Of a DNA stretch of 34,375 nucleotides, positions 6,278-16,600 are shown piece by piece; position 1 is the stretch's first letter, and each line of letters opens with the position of its first letter. The stretch spans positions 1-34,375 of the forward strand of contig JACPPN010000264.1 in the NCBI GenBank assembly GCA_016190995.1. Direction: 5' to 3'. The translations under genes were made by a program, and so were the position numbers. This DNA comes from Acidobacteriota bacterium (lineage in GTDB: Bacteria; Acidobacteriota; Vicinamibacteria; Vicinamibacterales; JACPPN01). The notes beneath the pieces were generated by a model, which was not told the origin of the DNA, ran no database searches, and was given only the letters and a program-made list of their open reading frames with translations.

Positions 6278-8418
6278 CCCTCCATGGACGCCGCCTCGCG
6301 GTAGAACCCGACGGCGCGGTCCGCTTCGCCCAGCTCCTCGTAGCACCGCGCCTTGAAGAAGGCCACGGCGGCCGGCCCCACGCCGATTCCGATCGGCGGG
6401 GACGGCAACGCGTTCAGGACATCGAGGGCCGCACGCCATTCACGGAAGCGCATTCGCGCCAGCGCCAGATTGAAGGCATAGAGGGCGCGGTCGCCTTCGT
6501 TGGTCGCGGTCACCTGGGCGATGGCCAGCTTCGCGAGCATCGCGTTGCCGAAGTACGTGCTCTCGAACACCGGCGCCATCTTGGGCACCTGCTGGACGGG
6601 GATTGGCACCTGGCGGCTCGGGGACCCCGCGCGCACCGCGTGAAATGTCAGCAGGTCGCCCGGCTTCTTGCGCGCCAGCCGCTCCGCCAGCTGAGTGGCG
6701 TTCATCGCCGCGCCGTCGACCAGCGCGATGCTGTCGCCTACCTGCATGCCCGCGGTCGCCGCGGGCGAGTGCGGTTCGACGTGCACGACCATCAGGGGCG
6801 ACTCGGACAGCACCGTGTCCGCGACCCGCATGCCGAGCACCGATTCATGCGTGAGATCGGCGACGTCGGCAGGCGAGTCGAACTTGCTCACGAGCGGGCC
6901 GGGGTCCGGCTGTTTGGCCGGCACCCACGGCACGCGATCGGCGCCGGGGTGATCGCTCCAGAAGACGAGGAGATCGACGGGCGCGTCGCCGCCAGCGCGT
7001 CGCACGGCGGTGACGAGAAGCGGCGCGTCGTAGGTTTCGCTCGCCTGCCGCAACAGGCGCGTGACCGCCGTGCTGTCGTTGCGGTCATAGGCGGCCACGA
7101 GCTCGGCGGTTGTCGCGTCCGACCACGTGGCCATGTCCATGCCGAACTCGCTCCGGTCCGTCAGCCGAAACGTCGTGAGGGCGGACCCAAGGGCCCGCCG
7201 AATCGCCGCGTCGAACTCGCCGAACGGCCGCAAGGTTCCCTGCGCCGCGTCGACGGATCCCAGAAAGGCGATGCTCGGCTTGAGCACGGCGTCGATGACT
7301 TCCGTCCCGCCCCGTCGGACCATCGCGCTGGCGGTGTAGGAGCCGATGCGGTGCCGGACGCGGATGCGGCGCTCGCCGGTGCAGATGTCGCGTTCGAAGG
7401 GCGTCCGCCCGAGCAGCTGATTGTCGATGAAAACGTCGGCGTCGCTCGGCGACGAGGTGACTTTCAACCGCCCGGTATCGGTCTGCATCCGGACGGCGCT
7501 CGTGTCCCCGAGCCAGAGAATCGGATCGGTCGTGGTTGTCGCGAGCTTGTCGCTCGTGATCGTGATGTTGCGGCTCACCTCGACGAAACAATCGCGCTGG
7601 AACCGAACCGCCATCGCGCGATCCACGGAGGGCTGTCGGAGCAGAATGGCCGCGGCGCTTGCCCCGAACCCGGCGCTCGAGGCGGCGCGATCGAGCGCGG
7701 CGCTCTCGTCGGTGGAGAGCTGGCTCCTGAGCGTCGAGAGCGCGACGGTCTTGCCAACCGGCGTCTTGTCCACGACAACCTCGACCCCCTCCCGGTCGGC
7801 GACGAAGGCGACCGGAGGAACTCGGCGGCTCGGCGTCAGGTCCGGCAGCGCCACCGTCTCACCGCGTGGGACGGACGCCTTCACGCTGGTCGCCTGGAAG
7901 CCTTCCTTTTCGACGCGGATGTCGTAGTCGCCCGACAGCAGTGCGACACGAAGCGGCGCATCTCCGGTGACGCCCGCCTCCACGCCGTTCACGTACACCT
8001 TCGAGCCGGCAAGACCGCTCATGATCTCGACCGAGCCACCTTCGCGCCGCCTCAACGAGTCGAGCAGCTCCTGTTCGAGCGGATTCAGGCTGCCCTTGAA
8101 CACCGGCTCCACCTTCAGAAGCTGACGAAAATCCTCGTCGACCTTTTCGTTCTCGAGCAGTTGCAGATGCGCGCGCGCCCTGGCCAGGAACAGGTCCCGG
8201 TGAAGCCCACGCTCGGCTTCTGTCAGGGCACGCGTCTGCCGGAGCCGTATCGACTCCTCTGCCAGCACGTCGAGCGCCTGCATGGCGGTAGCGATGTCGC
8301 TGTCCATCTGCTGCCGCGCGGCATCGAGCCTCTTCCTAAAATCTGCGGTCGCATCCGTCTGGGCGAGCGCGGCCGCGCCCGCCAGCACCAGCGTCATCGC
8401 GCCCAGGAATCGTTTCAT
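6157..8418 (-). CDS. Exported PEGA-PDZ-TPR protein (module copy 1)
   Basis: About 753 residues with a signal peptide (KRFLGAMTLVLAGAAALAQT). Residues 25-125 are a helical, TPR-like region. PEGA-like beta domains follow at about 130-195, 200-235 and 315-380 (for example VTSSPSDADVFIDNQLLGRTPF). A middle domain of unknown type spans about 395-510, a PDZ domain about 540-610 (LMVVHVEPHSPAATAGMQVGDSIALVDG), and C-terminal TPRs about 640-735. PEGA modules occur on cell-surface proteins and PDZ domains bind exposed C-termini, so a periplasmic scaffold is likely. Cysteines at about 278, 347 and 693 match those of the homologue at 21650-23890. ATG 8418 overlaps the upstream stop (TGATG); GTG 8421 is an alternative. 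It is the third gene of a kinase/propeller/PEGA unit and converges on the integron remnant. Confidence 0.83.
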   Translation of the reverse strand: MKRFLGAMTLVLAGAAALAQTDATADFRKRLDAARQQMDSDIATAMQALDVLAEESIRLRQTRALTEAERGLHRDLFLARARAHLQLLENEKVDEDFRQLLKVEPVFKGSLNPLEQELLDSLRRREGGSVEIMSGLAGSKVYVNGVEAGVTGDAPLRVALLSGDYDIRVEKEGFQATSVKASVPRGETVALPDLTPSRRVPPVAFVADREGVEVVVDKTPVGKTVALSTLRSQLSTDESAALDRAASSAGFGASAAAILLRQPSVDRAMAVRFQRDCFVEVSRNITITSDKLATTTTDPILWLGDTSAVRMQTDTGRLKVTSSPSDADVFIDNQLLGRTPFERDICTGERRIRVRHRIGSYTASAMVRRGGTEVIDAVLKPSIAFLGSVDAAQGTLRPFGEFDAAIRRALGSALTTFRLTDRSEFGMDMATWSDATTAELVAAYDRNDSTAVTRLLRQASETYDAPLLVTAVRRAGGDAPVDLLVFWSDHPGADRVPWVPAKQPDPGPLVSKFDSPADVADLTHESVLGMRVADTVLSESPLMVVHVEPHSPAATAGMQVGDSIALVDGAAMNATQLAERLARKKPGDLLTFHAVRAGSPSRQVPIPVQQVPKMAPVFESTYFGNAMLAKLAIAQVTATNEGDRALYAFNLALARMRFREWRAALDVLNALPSPPIGIGVGPAAVAFFKARCYEELGEADRAVGFYREAASMEGQMMTRDGTTVASLARRRLASLGRPASPAEDAFPREILAR

Positions 8419-9737
8419 CACCGGAACCTCAGGAGCCGCGGCGCGCCGCGACCCGCGACGATGACCGATCCATCCAGCCCGACCCCGATGGCCGCCGGGG
8501 TCTTCATCGCGCGATCGCCTTCTGCGGGAACCACGATGCCCGCCACGCTGTCAGGCGAGATCTGCCCGTTCACCAGCTTGACGGCGCCAATCTGAATGCG
8601 ATGGGCGTCCGCGTCGAGCATGAACACGGTGTACGCCGAATCGACCGCGATGTCGACGAGCTTCTCGATTCTCGTCGCCCCGACAAGAGGCCCAAACACC
8701 GTTAACTGCCGGCCGTTGTCGTCGACCACGCGAACCGTCTCCCCTCGTTCGTCCAGGAGATACACGAGATCCGAGGCGCCAATCTTCACCGTCCGCATCT
8801 TCGCGACCGGTCCCCACGCGACGCACGTCGGCGTGCCGCCCTTGCACCGAAGCGTCCCGTCATGGTCGCGGTCCACGACAAACAGATCGCCCTTCGAGTT
8901 GGTCGCGATCGCCCGCACTTTGCGCAGCGGGCCTCGCGGTCCGGCGAGCGCCCTGGCCTGGCCGCCGACGTTGAAGCCCCCGGCGCCGCCCAGCACGAGG
9001 GATCCGTCTGGCAGCACAGCCGCTGCGGCCGGCTCAGCCGTTCCTGTGACCGCGGAAGCGACGTTGCCACTGACTCGCTGCACGCTACGTCGCCCGCCGT
9101 CGACGACAAGGAGCGCCCCGTTGCGCTCGAGCACGACGCCGCTGGGATCGTCCAGCGGCGTCAGACCGCCAGGAGTGAACGCCTCAACGCTGTTGAAATA
9201 CGCTCGCGCTTGGGCCGGCGCCCCACCGGCCTGGGGCCGCTGCGCTCCAATCGACACGATAACGCCCGCCGGCAGCGCGCCGGCCACAGCCTTGCCCGAC
9301 TGCTCGGCACGCAGGCGTCGCGCGATGGTCGTCGCGAGTCCCAGCGCCGCCGCGTGCTCCGGCTGGTCCTCGCGCGTCTCGTCACGTACGGCCTGGCACT
9401 GGAGCACCGCAGCCGAAAGGGAACCGCTGAGCGCCAGCAGTCGCGCGAGCTGCAGGCGCGCTTCAGGTATCTCAGGGGTGCCCGGATGCTCGACTACGAT
9501 CTGATACAGGCTGTCGATGGCGCGATCGTATTGACCGGAGAATTCCGCGGTGACGGCGCGCCCGAGCAACTGTCCCGAGACCGAAGGAGATGAGGGCGCT
9601 GCCTGTCGCGCGCCGCTCGTCCGGACCATGCCCCCGGCAAGCGCCGCGACCAGCACGAGCAGGTGCACGAGCGTGTGTCCACGCCTCGAGCCGCGCATTC
9701 GCTCACGCCGGTTGAAGATACCTGACGACGCAGTCAA
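8418..9737 (-). CDS. Exported TPR plus beta-propeller (NHL-like) protein (module copy 1)
   Basis: A 439-residue protein with a membrane-targeting segment (HTLVHLLVLVAALAGGMVRTSG) after a basic N-terminus. A TPR-like helical part spans about residues 55-140 (FSGQYDRAIDSLYQIVVEHPGTPEIPEARLQLARL). The rest reads as propeller blades with repeated VVDGG, LFVVDRDHDG, LVYLLDERG and VFMLDADAHRIQ strands. Such propellers are usually binding platforms, here probably periplasmic. TTG 9737 is chosen because the minus strand has GGGAGGT just before it (9741-9747); the ATG 13 codons later has no good site. The stop overlaps the start of the PEGA/PDZ gene. The same TPR-propeller design recurs at 23913-25430. 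No enzyme motif is seen. Confidence 0.78.
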   Translation of the reverse strand: MTASSGIFNRRERMRGSRRGHTLVHLLVLVAALAGGMVRTSGARQAAPSSPSVSGQLLGRAVTAEFSGQYDRAIDSLYQIVVEHPGTPEIPEARLQLARLLALSGSLSAAVLQCQAVRDETREDQPEHAAALGLATTIARRLRAEQSGKAVAGALPAGVIVSIGAQRPQAGGAPAQARAYFNSVEAFTPGGLTPLDDPSGVVLERNGALLVVDGGRRSVQRVSGNVASAVTGTAEPAAAAVLPDGSLVLGGAGGFNVGGQARALAGPRGPLRKVRAIATNSKGDLFVVDRDHDGTLRCKGGTPTCVAWGPVAKMRTVKIGASDLVYLLDERGETVRVVDDNGRQLTVFGPLVGATRIEKLVDIAVDSAYTVFMLDADAHRIQIGAVKLVNGQISPDSVAGIVVPAEGDRAMKTPAAIGVGLDGSVIVAGRGAPRLLRFR

Positions 9738-9740
9738 GAG

Positions 9741-9747
9741 ACCTCCC
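9741..9747 (-). promoter_or_regulatory. Ribosome-binding site supporting the TTG start at 9737
   Basis: On the minus strand the sequence reads GGGAGGTCTCTTG. The strong Shine-Dalgarno GGGAGGT lies 3 bases before TTG, slightly close but far better than anything near the next ATG (9698). It decides the start of the TPR/propeller gene. Confidence 0.6.
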
Positions 9748-9805
9748 GGGGAAACGCCAATGACATGGAGCGATACCGGCGGGTCTGCGAATCCGCTGAG
9801 GTACC

Positions 9806-9867
9806 GTAACGAAGCCTCACTTCAAGCCGACGAGTACGAACGACGCCTCGGCGTCGTCGAAGCTTCG

Positions 9868-9871
<4 letters not shown>
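9806..9871. repeat. Inverted-repeat element GTAACGAAGC...GCTTCGTTAC with inner hairpin
   Basis: A 66-bp element bounded by GTAACGAAGC (9806-9815) and its inverse GCTTCGTTAC (9862-9871). Inside is the perfect 18-bp palindrome ACGACGCCTCGGCGTCGT (9840-9857). The right arm supplies the TAA stop of the kinase gene, so the inner hairpin begins about 11 bases after that stop and may end or protect the kinase transcript, although no T-run follows. The arm sequence CGAAGCTTCGTTAC or its variant also occurs at 12566-12577 and 23896-23909, always between genes. Confidence 0.7.
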
Positions 9872-11535
<1,664 letters not shown>

Positions 11536-11779
11536 CAAGACGCCTGATGCGGTTCGGGAATCTGGAGTTTACCGCCCAAAGGTCGAGGCGTCAACGTTAT
11601 GACCGATCGAGGCTTGCGGCCAGCTGAGCCTTCTGGCCACGGTAGTGCCCGAGACCCGGAAGGGCTGAGCTCTCCGGAAGACGCGCGTTCTGGGCGGGGT
11701 GTGGCCTGCGGTCGGCGCAGGGGACAGGCGCGAGCCGAGGGCCGGGCCAGCAGCCCGACCCTCCGGGCAATCGACTCCC
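11536..11779. other. Intergenic space between kinase and DinB genes
   Basis: About 244 bp with no convincing gene; the short frames here lack motifs. It should hold the promoter of the kinase (minus strand), but no clear -35/-10 pair is visible. Near the end of the DinB gene an imperfect hairpin GAGGGCCGGG/CCCGACCCTC (11737-11746 and 11754-11763) begins 16 bases after the DinB stop. It could be a weak terminator but lacks a T-run. Confidence 0.4.
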
Positions 11780-12331
11780 TCAGGATGCGGCTGGTGTCGG
11801 GGCAGCCTGCGTCAGGCGAGCCTCTCTGTCTCGTGTGAGGTGAGGGACGATGCCGATCATCCGCTGGACGAGCATCAGCTGCCCGCGATGGTGCATCTCA
11901 TGTTCCTTGACCGAGAGCAGCATTTCAAAGCGGCTCTTGGTCTCTGGCGTCGTGCCAGGCGCCATCCCAACCGCCTCGCCGAGGACGTCATCGGACAGGC
12001 TTTCGAGCACGCTGGCAAAATGCTCTCCCTCTGCTCTCAGCAGCTCGAGAATCTCGGTTTTTGCGCGCGGCTTCTTCTCTTCGGCTGTCAAGTTCGTGAT
12101 GACGCCGACGAAATCGAAGGTGAGGACCGACGTGTGGTGCGCATCAAGGTGAAACCGCTCCTGAAACCGGCTCGCGACGGCGATATGGGTCAGGGTTTCG
12201 GCGATGCTTCGCGTGTCGGGAGTGGCGCGAAAGCTGTACTTGTCTTCAGGAATCTCTTCCGCGATCCTGATCGTGTTGGTCCGAACGGTTCGAAAGCTTC
12301 GTGCAAGCTCGCATGGGCCATAGTGGGCCAT
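11780..12331 (-). CDS. DinB-family (DUF664-like) metal-binding protein
   Basis: A 183-residue four-helix-bundle protein of the DinB/YfiT superfamily. Members bind a divalent metal through three histidines, and several act as thiol-dependent transferases in low-GC bacteria and actinobacteria. Visible ligand candidates are His in ETLTHIAVASRF and the HxxxH-like pair in VKEHEMHHRGQLMLVQRM. The helix IPEDKYSFRATPDTRSIAETL is typical. An in-frame upstream ATG would add 18 residues, but ATG 12331 follows a perfect AGGAGG and is chosen. The physiological substrate is unknown. It stands alone on its strand, with divergent and tandem neighbours of unrelated function. Confidence 0.87.
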   Translation of the reverse strand: MAHYGPCELARSFRTVRTNTIRIAEEIPEDKYSFRATPDTRSIAETLTHIAVASRFQERFHLDAHHTSVLTFDFVGVITNLTAEEKKPRAKTEILELLRAEGEHFASVLESLSDDVLGEAVGMAPGTTPETKSRFEMLLSVKEHEMHHRGQLMLVQRMIGIVPHLTRDREARLTQAAPTPAAS

Positions 12332-12337
12332 CAGTCG

Positions 12338-12343
12338 CCTCCT
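12338..12343 (-). promoter_or_regulatory. Perfect Shine-Dalgarno AGGAGG for DinB-family gene
   Basis: The minus strand reads AGGAGGCGACTGATG, giving a 6-base spacing to ATG 12331. This decides the start against the longer frame. Confidence 0.8.
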
Positions 12344-12510
12344 GATCACATAGGCCCCGGCCTGATGCCGCGTCAGTCGGGGCAAGTTACCGGTTGAAGA
12401 TCAAAGGTCGAGCGCTTCAAAGCGGGAAGGTTCTCCTGTCGCGTGAGCCCCAATATAGCAAGAACAGGCCGCGGCTGCACCGCGACGACGATGAGCGAAA
12501 GTCGCGTCGG

Positions 12511-12577
12511 CCCGAATCCCGAGTCCGTGGTCGGTCCCGAGTCCCGAATCCCCAGTCCCCGGTCCCGAAGCTTCGTT
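12511..12577. repeat. Degenerate TCCCGAAT/TCCCGAGT repeats ending in CGAAGCTTCGTT
   Basis: Several copies of an octamer-like unit (CCCGAATCCCGAGTCC at 12511-12526, then CCCGAGTCCCGAATCCCCAG from 12536) lead into CGAAGCTTCGTT at 12566-12577, the same palindromic core found at 9858-9871 and 23896-23909. The stretch is intergenic, immediately upstream of the zinc hydrolase gene. Open frames across it encode low-complexity arginine/proline peptides that should not be annotated. Confidence 0.6.
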
Positions 12578-12587
12578 CCCAGGTAGC

Positions 12588-12594
12588 GGAGGTG
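12588..12594 (+). promoter_or_regulatory. Ribosome-binding site GGAGGTG for the zinc hydrolase
   Basis: GGAGGTG lies 3 bases before ATG 12598. It supports this start over a long upstream in-frame extension from 12394, which would translate the TCCCGA repeats. Confidence 0.75.
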
Positions 12595-12597
12595 CAG

Positions 12598-13662
12598 ATG
12601 AGACGCATGCTTCCCGTCCTCGTGCTCGTAATGGCTGTTCCCGTCACGGCTTTGGCGGCTGATCGAGAGATCTTCGTCGTGGGGACCGCGAAGGCCGCGC
12701 GAGGGCAAACCGCGACCGGCGTCATCGAGGTTCCCTCTCTGAGCGATGCGGCGCTGAACATTCCCGTTGCGGTGGTGCACGGATTGAGGCCCGGCAAGGT
12801 GCTGGCGCTCGTGGCGGGATCGCACGGCACCGAATACGCGTCGATCATCGCGCTCGAGAAGCTGATCGAAGCGCTCGATCCCGCTGATCTCTCCGGCACC
12901 GTGATCATCGTTCCCCTGATCAACATCCCGGCATTCGAGCAAATGGTGCCTCACGTCAACCCGATTGACGGGAAGAACATGAACCGGTTCTTTCCGGGAA
13001 AGGCAGACGGGACGCAGACCGAGCGCACGTCTCATCTGATCACCAGGCAGGTGATCGAGCAGAGCGACCACGTGATCGACCTGCACGGCGGCGATCTCGA
13101 CGAAAGCCTCCGCCCTTACGCGTACTGGACCGTGACGGGCAACGAGAACCAGGACGCCATCTCGCGGGACATGGCGCTCGCGTTCGGTCTGGATCACATC
13201 ATCATCTCGAGCGATCGCCCGAAAGATCCCGCCGCATCACGCTATCTCGAGAACACAGCGACCACGAGAGGGAAGCCGTCGATCACCGTGGAGGCGGGGC
13301 ATGCCGGAACGACGGAAGGAGAGGATGTGGGGGCGCTGCTGCTGGGCAGCTTCAGCGTGATGCGCTACCTTGGCATCATGCGCGGCCAACCGAGCAGCGT
13401 CGAGCATCCGGTCTGGGTGCACCGCGTCGCCGCGGTCGTGAGCGAGGCCACCGGAATCTTCTACGCGCTCGTGAAGCGGGGCGCCTTCGTCGCGAAGGAC
13501 ATGAAGATCGGTTATGTCACCGACTATCTGGGGAAGGTGATCTTCGAGGCCCGTGCGCCGGAGGCCGGCATCGTCCTCTACATCCGCGCCGTGCCGTCGA
13601 TGACGAAAGGGGAATCGATTGCAAATATTGGGGTCCTGCGGGCCGGCGGTTCCGGGCACTGA
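12598..13662 (+). CDS. Exported succinylglutamate desuccinylase/aspartoacylase-family zinc hydrolase
   Basis: A 354-residue protein with a signal peptide (MLPVLVLVMAVPVTALA, cut after ALA or AD). The M14-type AspA/AstE signature is clear: the zinc ligands His and Glu of SHGTEY (about 76 and 79), GKNMNRFFPG (substrate-binding Asn/Arg) and the third zinc His in DLHGGDLDES (about 163). VEAGHAG provides the catalytic glutamate (about 232), and a C-terminal beta barrel follows. Characterised relatives release an acyl group from N-acyl amino acids in the cytosol. A secreted version more likely acts on an amide or peptide outside the membrane; the substrate is unknown. It converges on the large kinase gene with only 22 bp between the stops. 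Confidence 0.87.
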   Translation: MRRMLPVLVLVMAVPVTALAADREIFVVGTAKAARGQTATGVIEVPSLSDAALNIPVAVVHGLRPGKVLALVAGSHGTEYASIIALEKLIEALDPADLSGTVIIVPLINIPAFEQMVPHVNPIDGKNMNRFFPGKADGTQTERTSHLITRQVIEQSDHVIDLHGGDLDESLRPYAYWTVTGNENQDAISRDMALAFGLDHIIISSDRPKDPAASRYLENTATTRGKPSITVEAGHAGTTEGEDVGALLLGSFSVMRYLGIMRGQPSSVEHPVWVHRVAAVVSEATGIFYALVKRGAFVAKDMKIGYVTDYLGKVIFEARAPEAGIVLYIRAVPSMTKGESIANIGVLRAGGSGH

Positions 13663-13684
13663 CGCGGGCCGGCCATCGCGCAAC

Positions 13685-16600
13685 TCATCGCAGCACCACC
13701 GTGGCGATCGAGCCAATCACCCAGGCGTCTCCCGCCTTTTTCATGACGAGGGTACGGACGGTCGAGCTGGATTGCCTCGCGCCAGACTTCGCCACCGTCG
13801 TCTGGTTGAATCGGCAGCTCACGCGCGCCGTGGTGTCGTCGACCGACAGCACCTTGATGTTGTCGATGGTGACGGTCAGGGCGCTCAGGCTCTTGTAGGT
13901 TTCGGCGAGGACGTCGACATCCACCGTCGGCCAGACCTGCCGAACCGCCGCGGGATTGAGGGTTGCCTGCGCGGCCGCATAGCGCTGCAGCGTGTCCGCG
14001 ATGGCCGCCTCGGGCGAGACGGCCGCCAGCGACGGTTTCGCTGGTGAGCCGGGCTTTGCCGCAATCTTCTCGTCCGGCGGCCGGCCAACCGAGGTCGGCG
14101 GCGAGCCGACCGTCGCCGGAGCCGATGCCGGCTTGGACGACGTTGGCGATGGCATCGCCTGTGATCCTGAGGGCTGCGTCACGGCTGGCCTGCCCCCGGA
14201 GGCCGCGCGGCCCTGCAACGCTGCTTGTTCGAAAAGGGTCGAAGCTCTCCAGTATTGGCGGATGGCCTGGTCGATTTTTCGATCGCGCGCCAGACGTGTG
14301 GCTCCCGACTCTGCCGAGACGGCCTGTTGATAGCTCGCCGATCCGCTCGCGCCTGCCGCAGTAGCGCCCTCACGCGCCTTGTCGGATTGCAGCCGCGCGT
14401 ATCCCAGGAGAGCTTCCAGGATGCGCGTCAGCTCCGGGTCATTGTTCCGGATCTGCAGGCCTGCTGACACTGACTGCAGGGCGGCACGATCTTCGCCGCG
14501 CGCGAGCTGCTGGCGGGCCGCGCTGCGGTAGGTTGCGAGCTGCTGTTCAATCTCGGCAGGCGACAACGTGGACGGGGCCAGTGTCATCGACGGCGCTGCG
14601 ATCGCGGCTGATGGCAACGCGGCGGGTGGTGTCGCCGCTGGTGGTGTGGCCGGCACACCCGTGACCTGCCCGGCGGGCGGGGCCGTTTCAGGCGATCGCA
14701 GCCTCGCGACCCATAATCCGATTCCCAGGACCAGGACCGCGGCAATAGAAACCAGGACGCGCCGCTCGCGGAGGGGGCGAGGAAGCCGAACCTGGAGCCG
14801 GGACGCCAGCACTTGGGGGGCCGAGGCGACCGAGATCCGAGCCGTCGCGGTCGAGTCCTGCGGTACGGCCGTCGCCGTGGTCTCCTCCAGCCGCGCGGCA
14901 GCGGGGGCGCTCAATCGTTCACCGTCGGCGCGGACCCCCTCGTGATCGAGGATGTCTATCGGCTCCGGGGGTGCGGAATCGACGGCGGTCGGGGCTGGAG
15001 CGAGCTCCTGCGCTTCCCTCGCCTCGCGCCGGCGTGTGGCCTCCGCTTCCTGAAGCGCGGCAAGACGGCGTTCGCACTGCTGAAATCGAGGCGAATCGGC
15101 ATGCGTCTCCCGCGTCTCCTGTAGCGCGCGCGCCGCCATATCGAGATCGCCGAGATCGAGCAGGTTCTCCACTCGCGTGATCAACGCGTCGACCAGCCGC
15201 TCATGCGCCTTGGCGGCGGCCTTCTGCTCCTTGCGCTTCTGCTCGGCGCGCTGACGAAACTCGTCGACCGCCGCAACGTGCGGATGCGCCCGGGCGGCTT
15301 CCTCGATTTTCAGTAGCGCGCCGTCGACGTCGCCCGCGGCGAGCAGCCGCTCGGCCTCGCCGGTGACGAGCCTCGCGGCTCGCTCGGCCGCCTTGTCCGC
15401 CCGCTGGTCCTCGCGGATGCGCGCCAGCAGATCAGAGGCGCGTGCGGAATCGGCATCTGCTGCGAGCGCCTCCCGCGCACATGTCAGCGCGTCGCTGAAG
15501 CGTCGCGTCCCCAACGCGCGCTCGGCAGCCTCGAGACGGGCGGCGACGTACTGCTCCCGCTCGCGCTGCACACGCTCCTGGTGATCGCGTGCCTCCTGCT
15601 CCCGTCGGCGACGCTCTTCTTCCTCCTGATCTCTGCGCCGCGCGTCCTCCTGCTCTCGTCGTCGTGCCTCTTCGGCCTCGCGTCGTTGACCCTCGTCTTC
15701 CGCCCGCTTGCGACGGGCTTCCTCTCGCTGACGCTGCTCTTCTTCCTTCTTCCGCCGGCGCTCTTCATCGCGCCGCTCCCCCTCTGCCGCTTCCTCGCGC
15801 TTGCGACGCGCCTCCTCCTCGCGACGGTGTCGTTGCTCGTCCTCGCGCTGGCGGCGGGCTTCTTCCTCCCGCTGACGCTGCCAGATGGCTTCAGCCTCGT
15901 GCTGGAGCTCGCCGAGCGCTCGTTCGACCTCGTCATGATGGGGCTCAAACGCCTGCAGTCGGGCCAGCGCCGCTTCGAGCTGTCCCGCTCGGAATTCCGC
16001 CCGCGCATCCTCGATCGCCTGACAGGCGCGCTCGTCCAGCTCGTCGCGGCGCCGGCAATCCTCGAGCGCGGCCCGGGCGCGCTGCCGGAGCTCGCGCGCC
16101 TCGATGTGGTCCGGATCGATAGCGAGGGCCTCGGTCGCGGCGTCGCGCGCCTCGTCGAGATGGCCGGCGTCGAACGCGGCCCGCGACCGCTCAAGCGAGC
16201 GTGCAATGGCGGCGGATCGTTCGCGCAATCGTTCCGCTTCGTACCTGGCTTGCGTGATGCGTCGCTTGAGCTGTAGGGCGTCCTCGAAAGCGGGAGCGAT
16301 CGCGAGCGCGCGCTCGACCAGCTCCTGAGCCGCCGTCCAGACGCCGCGTTCGACTGCCTCACGCGCCTCCGCCACCCATCCGGACGCTTGCTGCTGCTCG
16401 AACGCCTGCCGCGCCTCGTCGAGGAGCGCCAGGATCCGCCCGTCATCCGGATTGAGAACCGCGGCCTGCTCGCACGACGCCACCGCGGCCTCGTACCGGC
16501 CGGCACTCATGGCTTCGCGCGCGGCGGTCAGAAACGCTGCTATCTGCTCGGCGCGACGCTTTGCAATCGCGGCGCGATCCGTGCGGCGCGGCGTCATCGA

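Noticed and set aside
6127-8595. An 822-codon plus-strand open frame opposite the PEGA/PDZ gene
   Set aside because: It is antisense to a gene with signal peptide, PEGA, PDZ and TPR motifs; composition is low-complexity Arg/His/Gly and no motif is seen.
9840-9857. A Rho-independent terminator after the kinase gene
   Set aside because: The 18-bp palindrome is perfect, but no T-run follows on the minus strand; I list it only as part of the inverted-repeat element.
12394-12597. A longer start for the zinc hydrolase at 12394
   Set aside because: It would add 68 residues made of TCCCGA repeats before a clear signal peptide; GGAGGTG sits just before ATG 12598.
15530-15910. A repeat array or CRISPR-like tract in the kinase gene
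   Set aside because: The periodic GC-rich pattern is due to Glu/Arg/Lys-rich codons of the charged helix; there are no conserved repeats with unique spacers.
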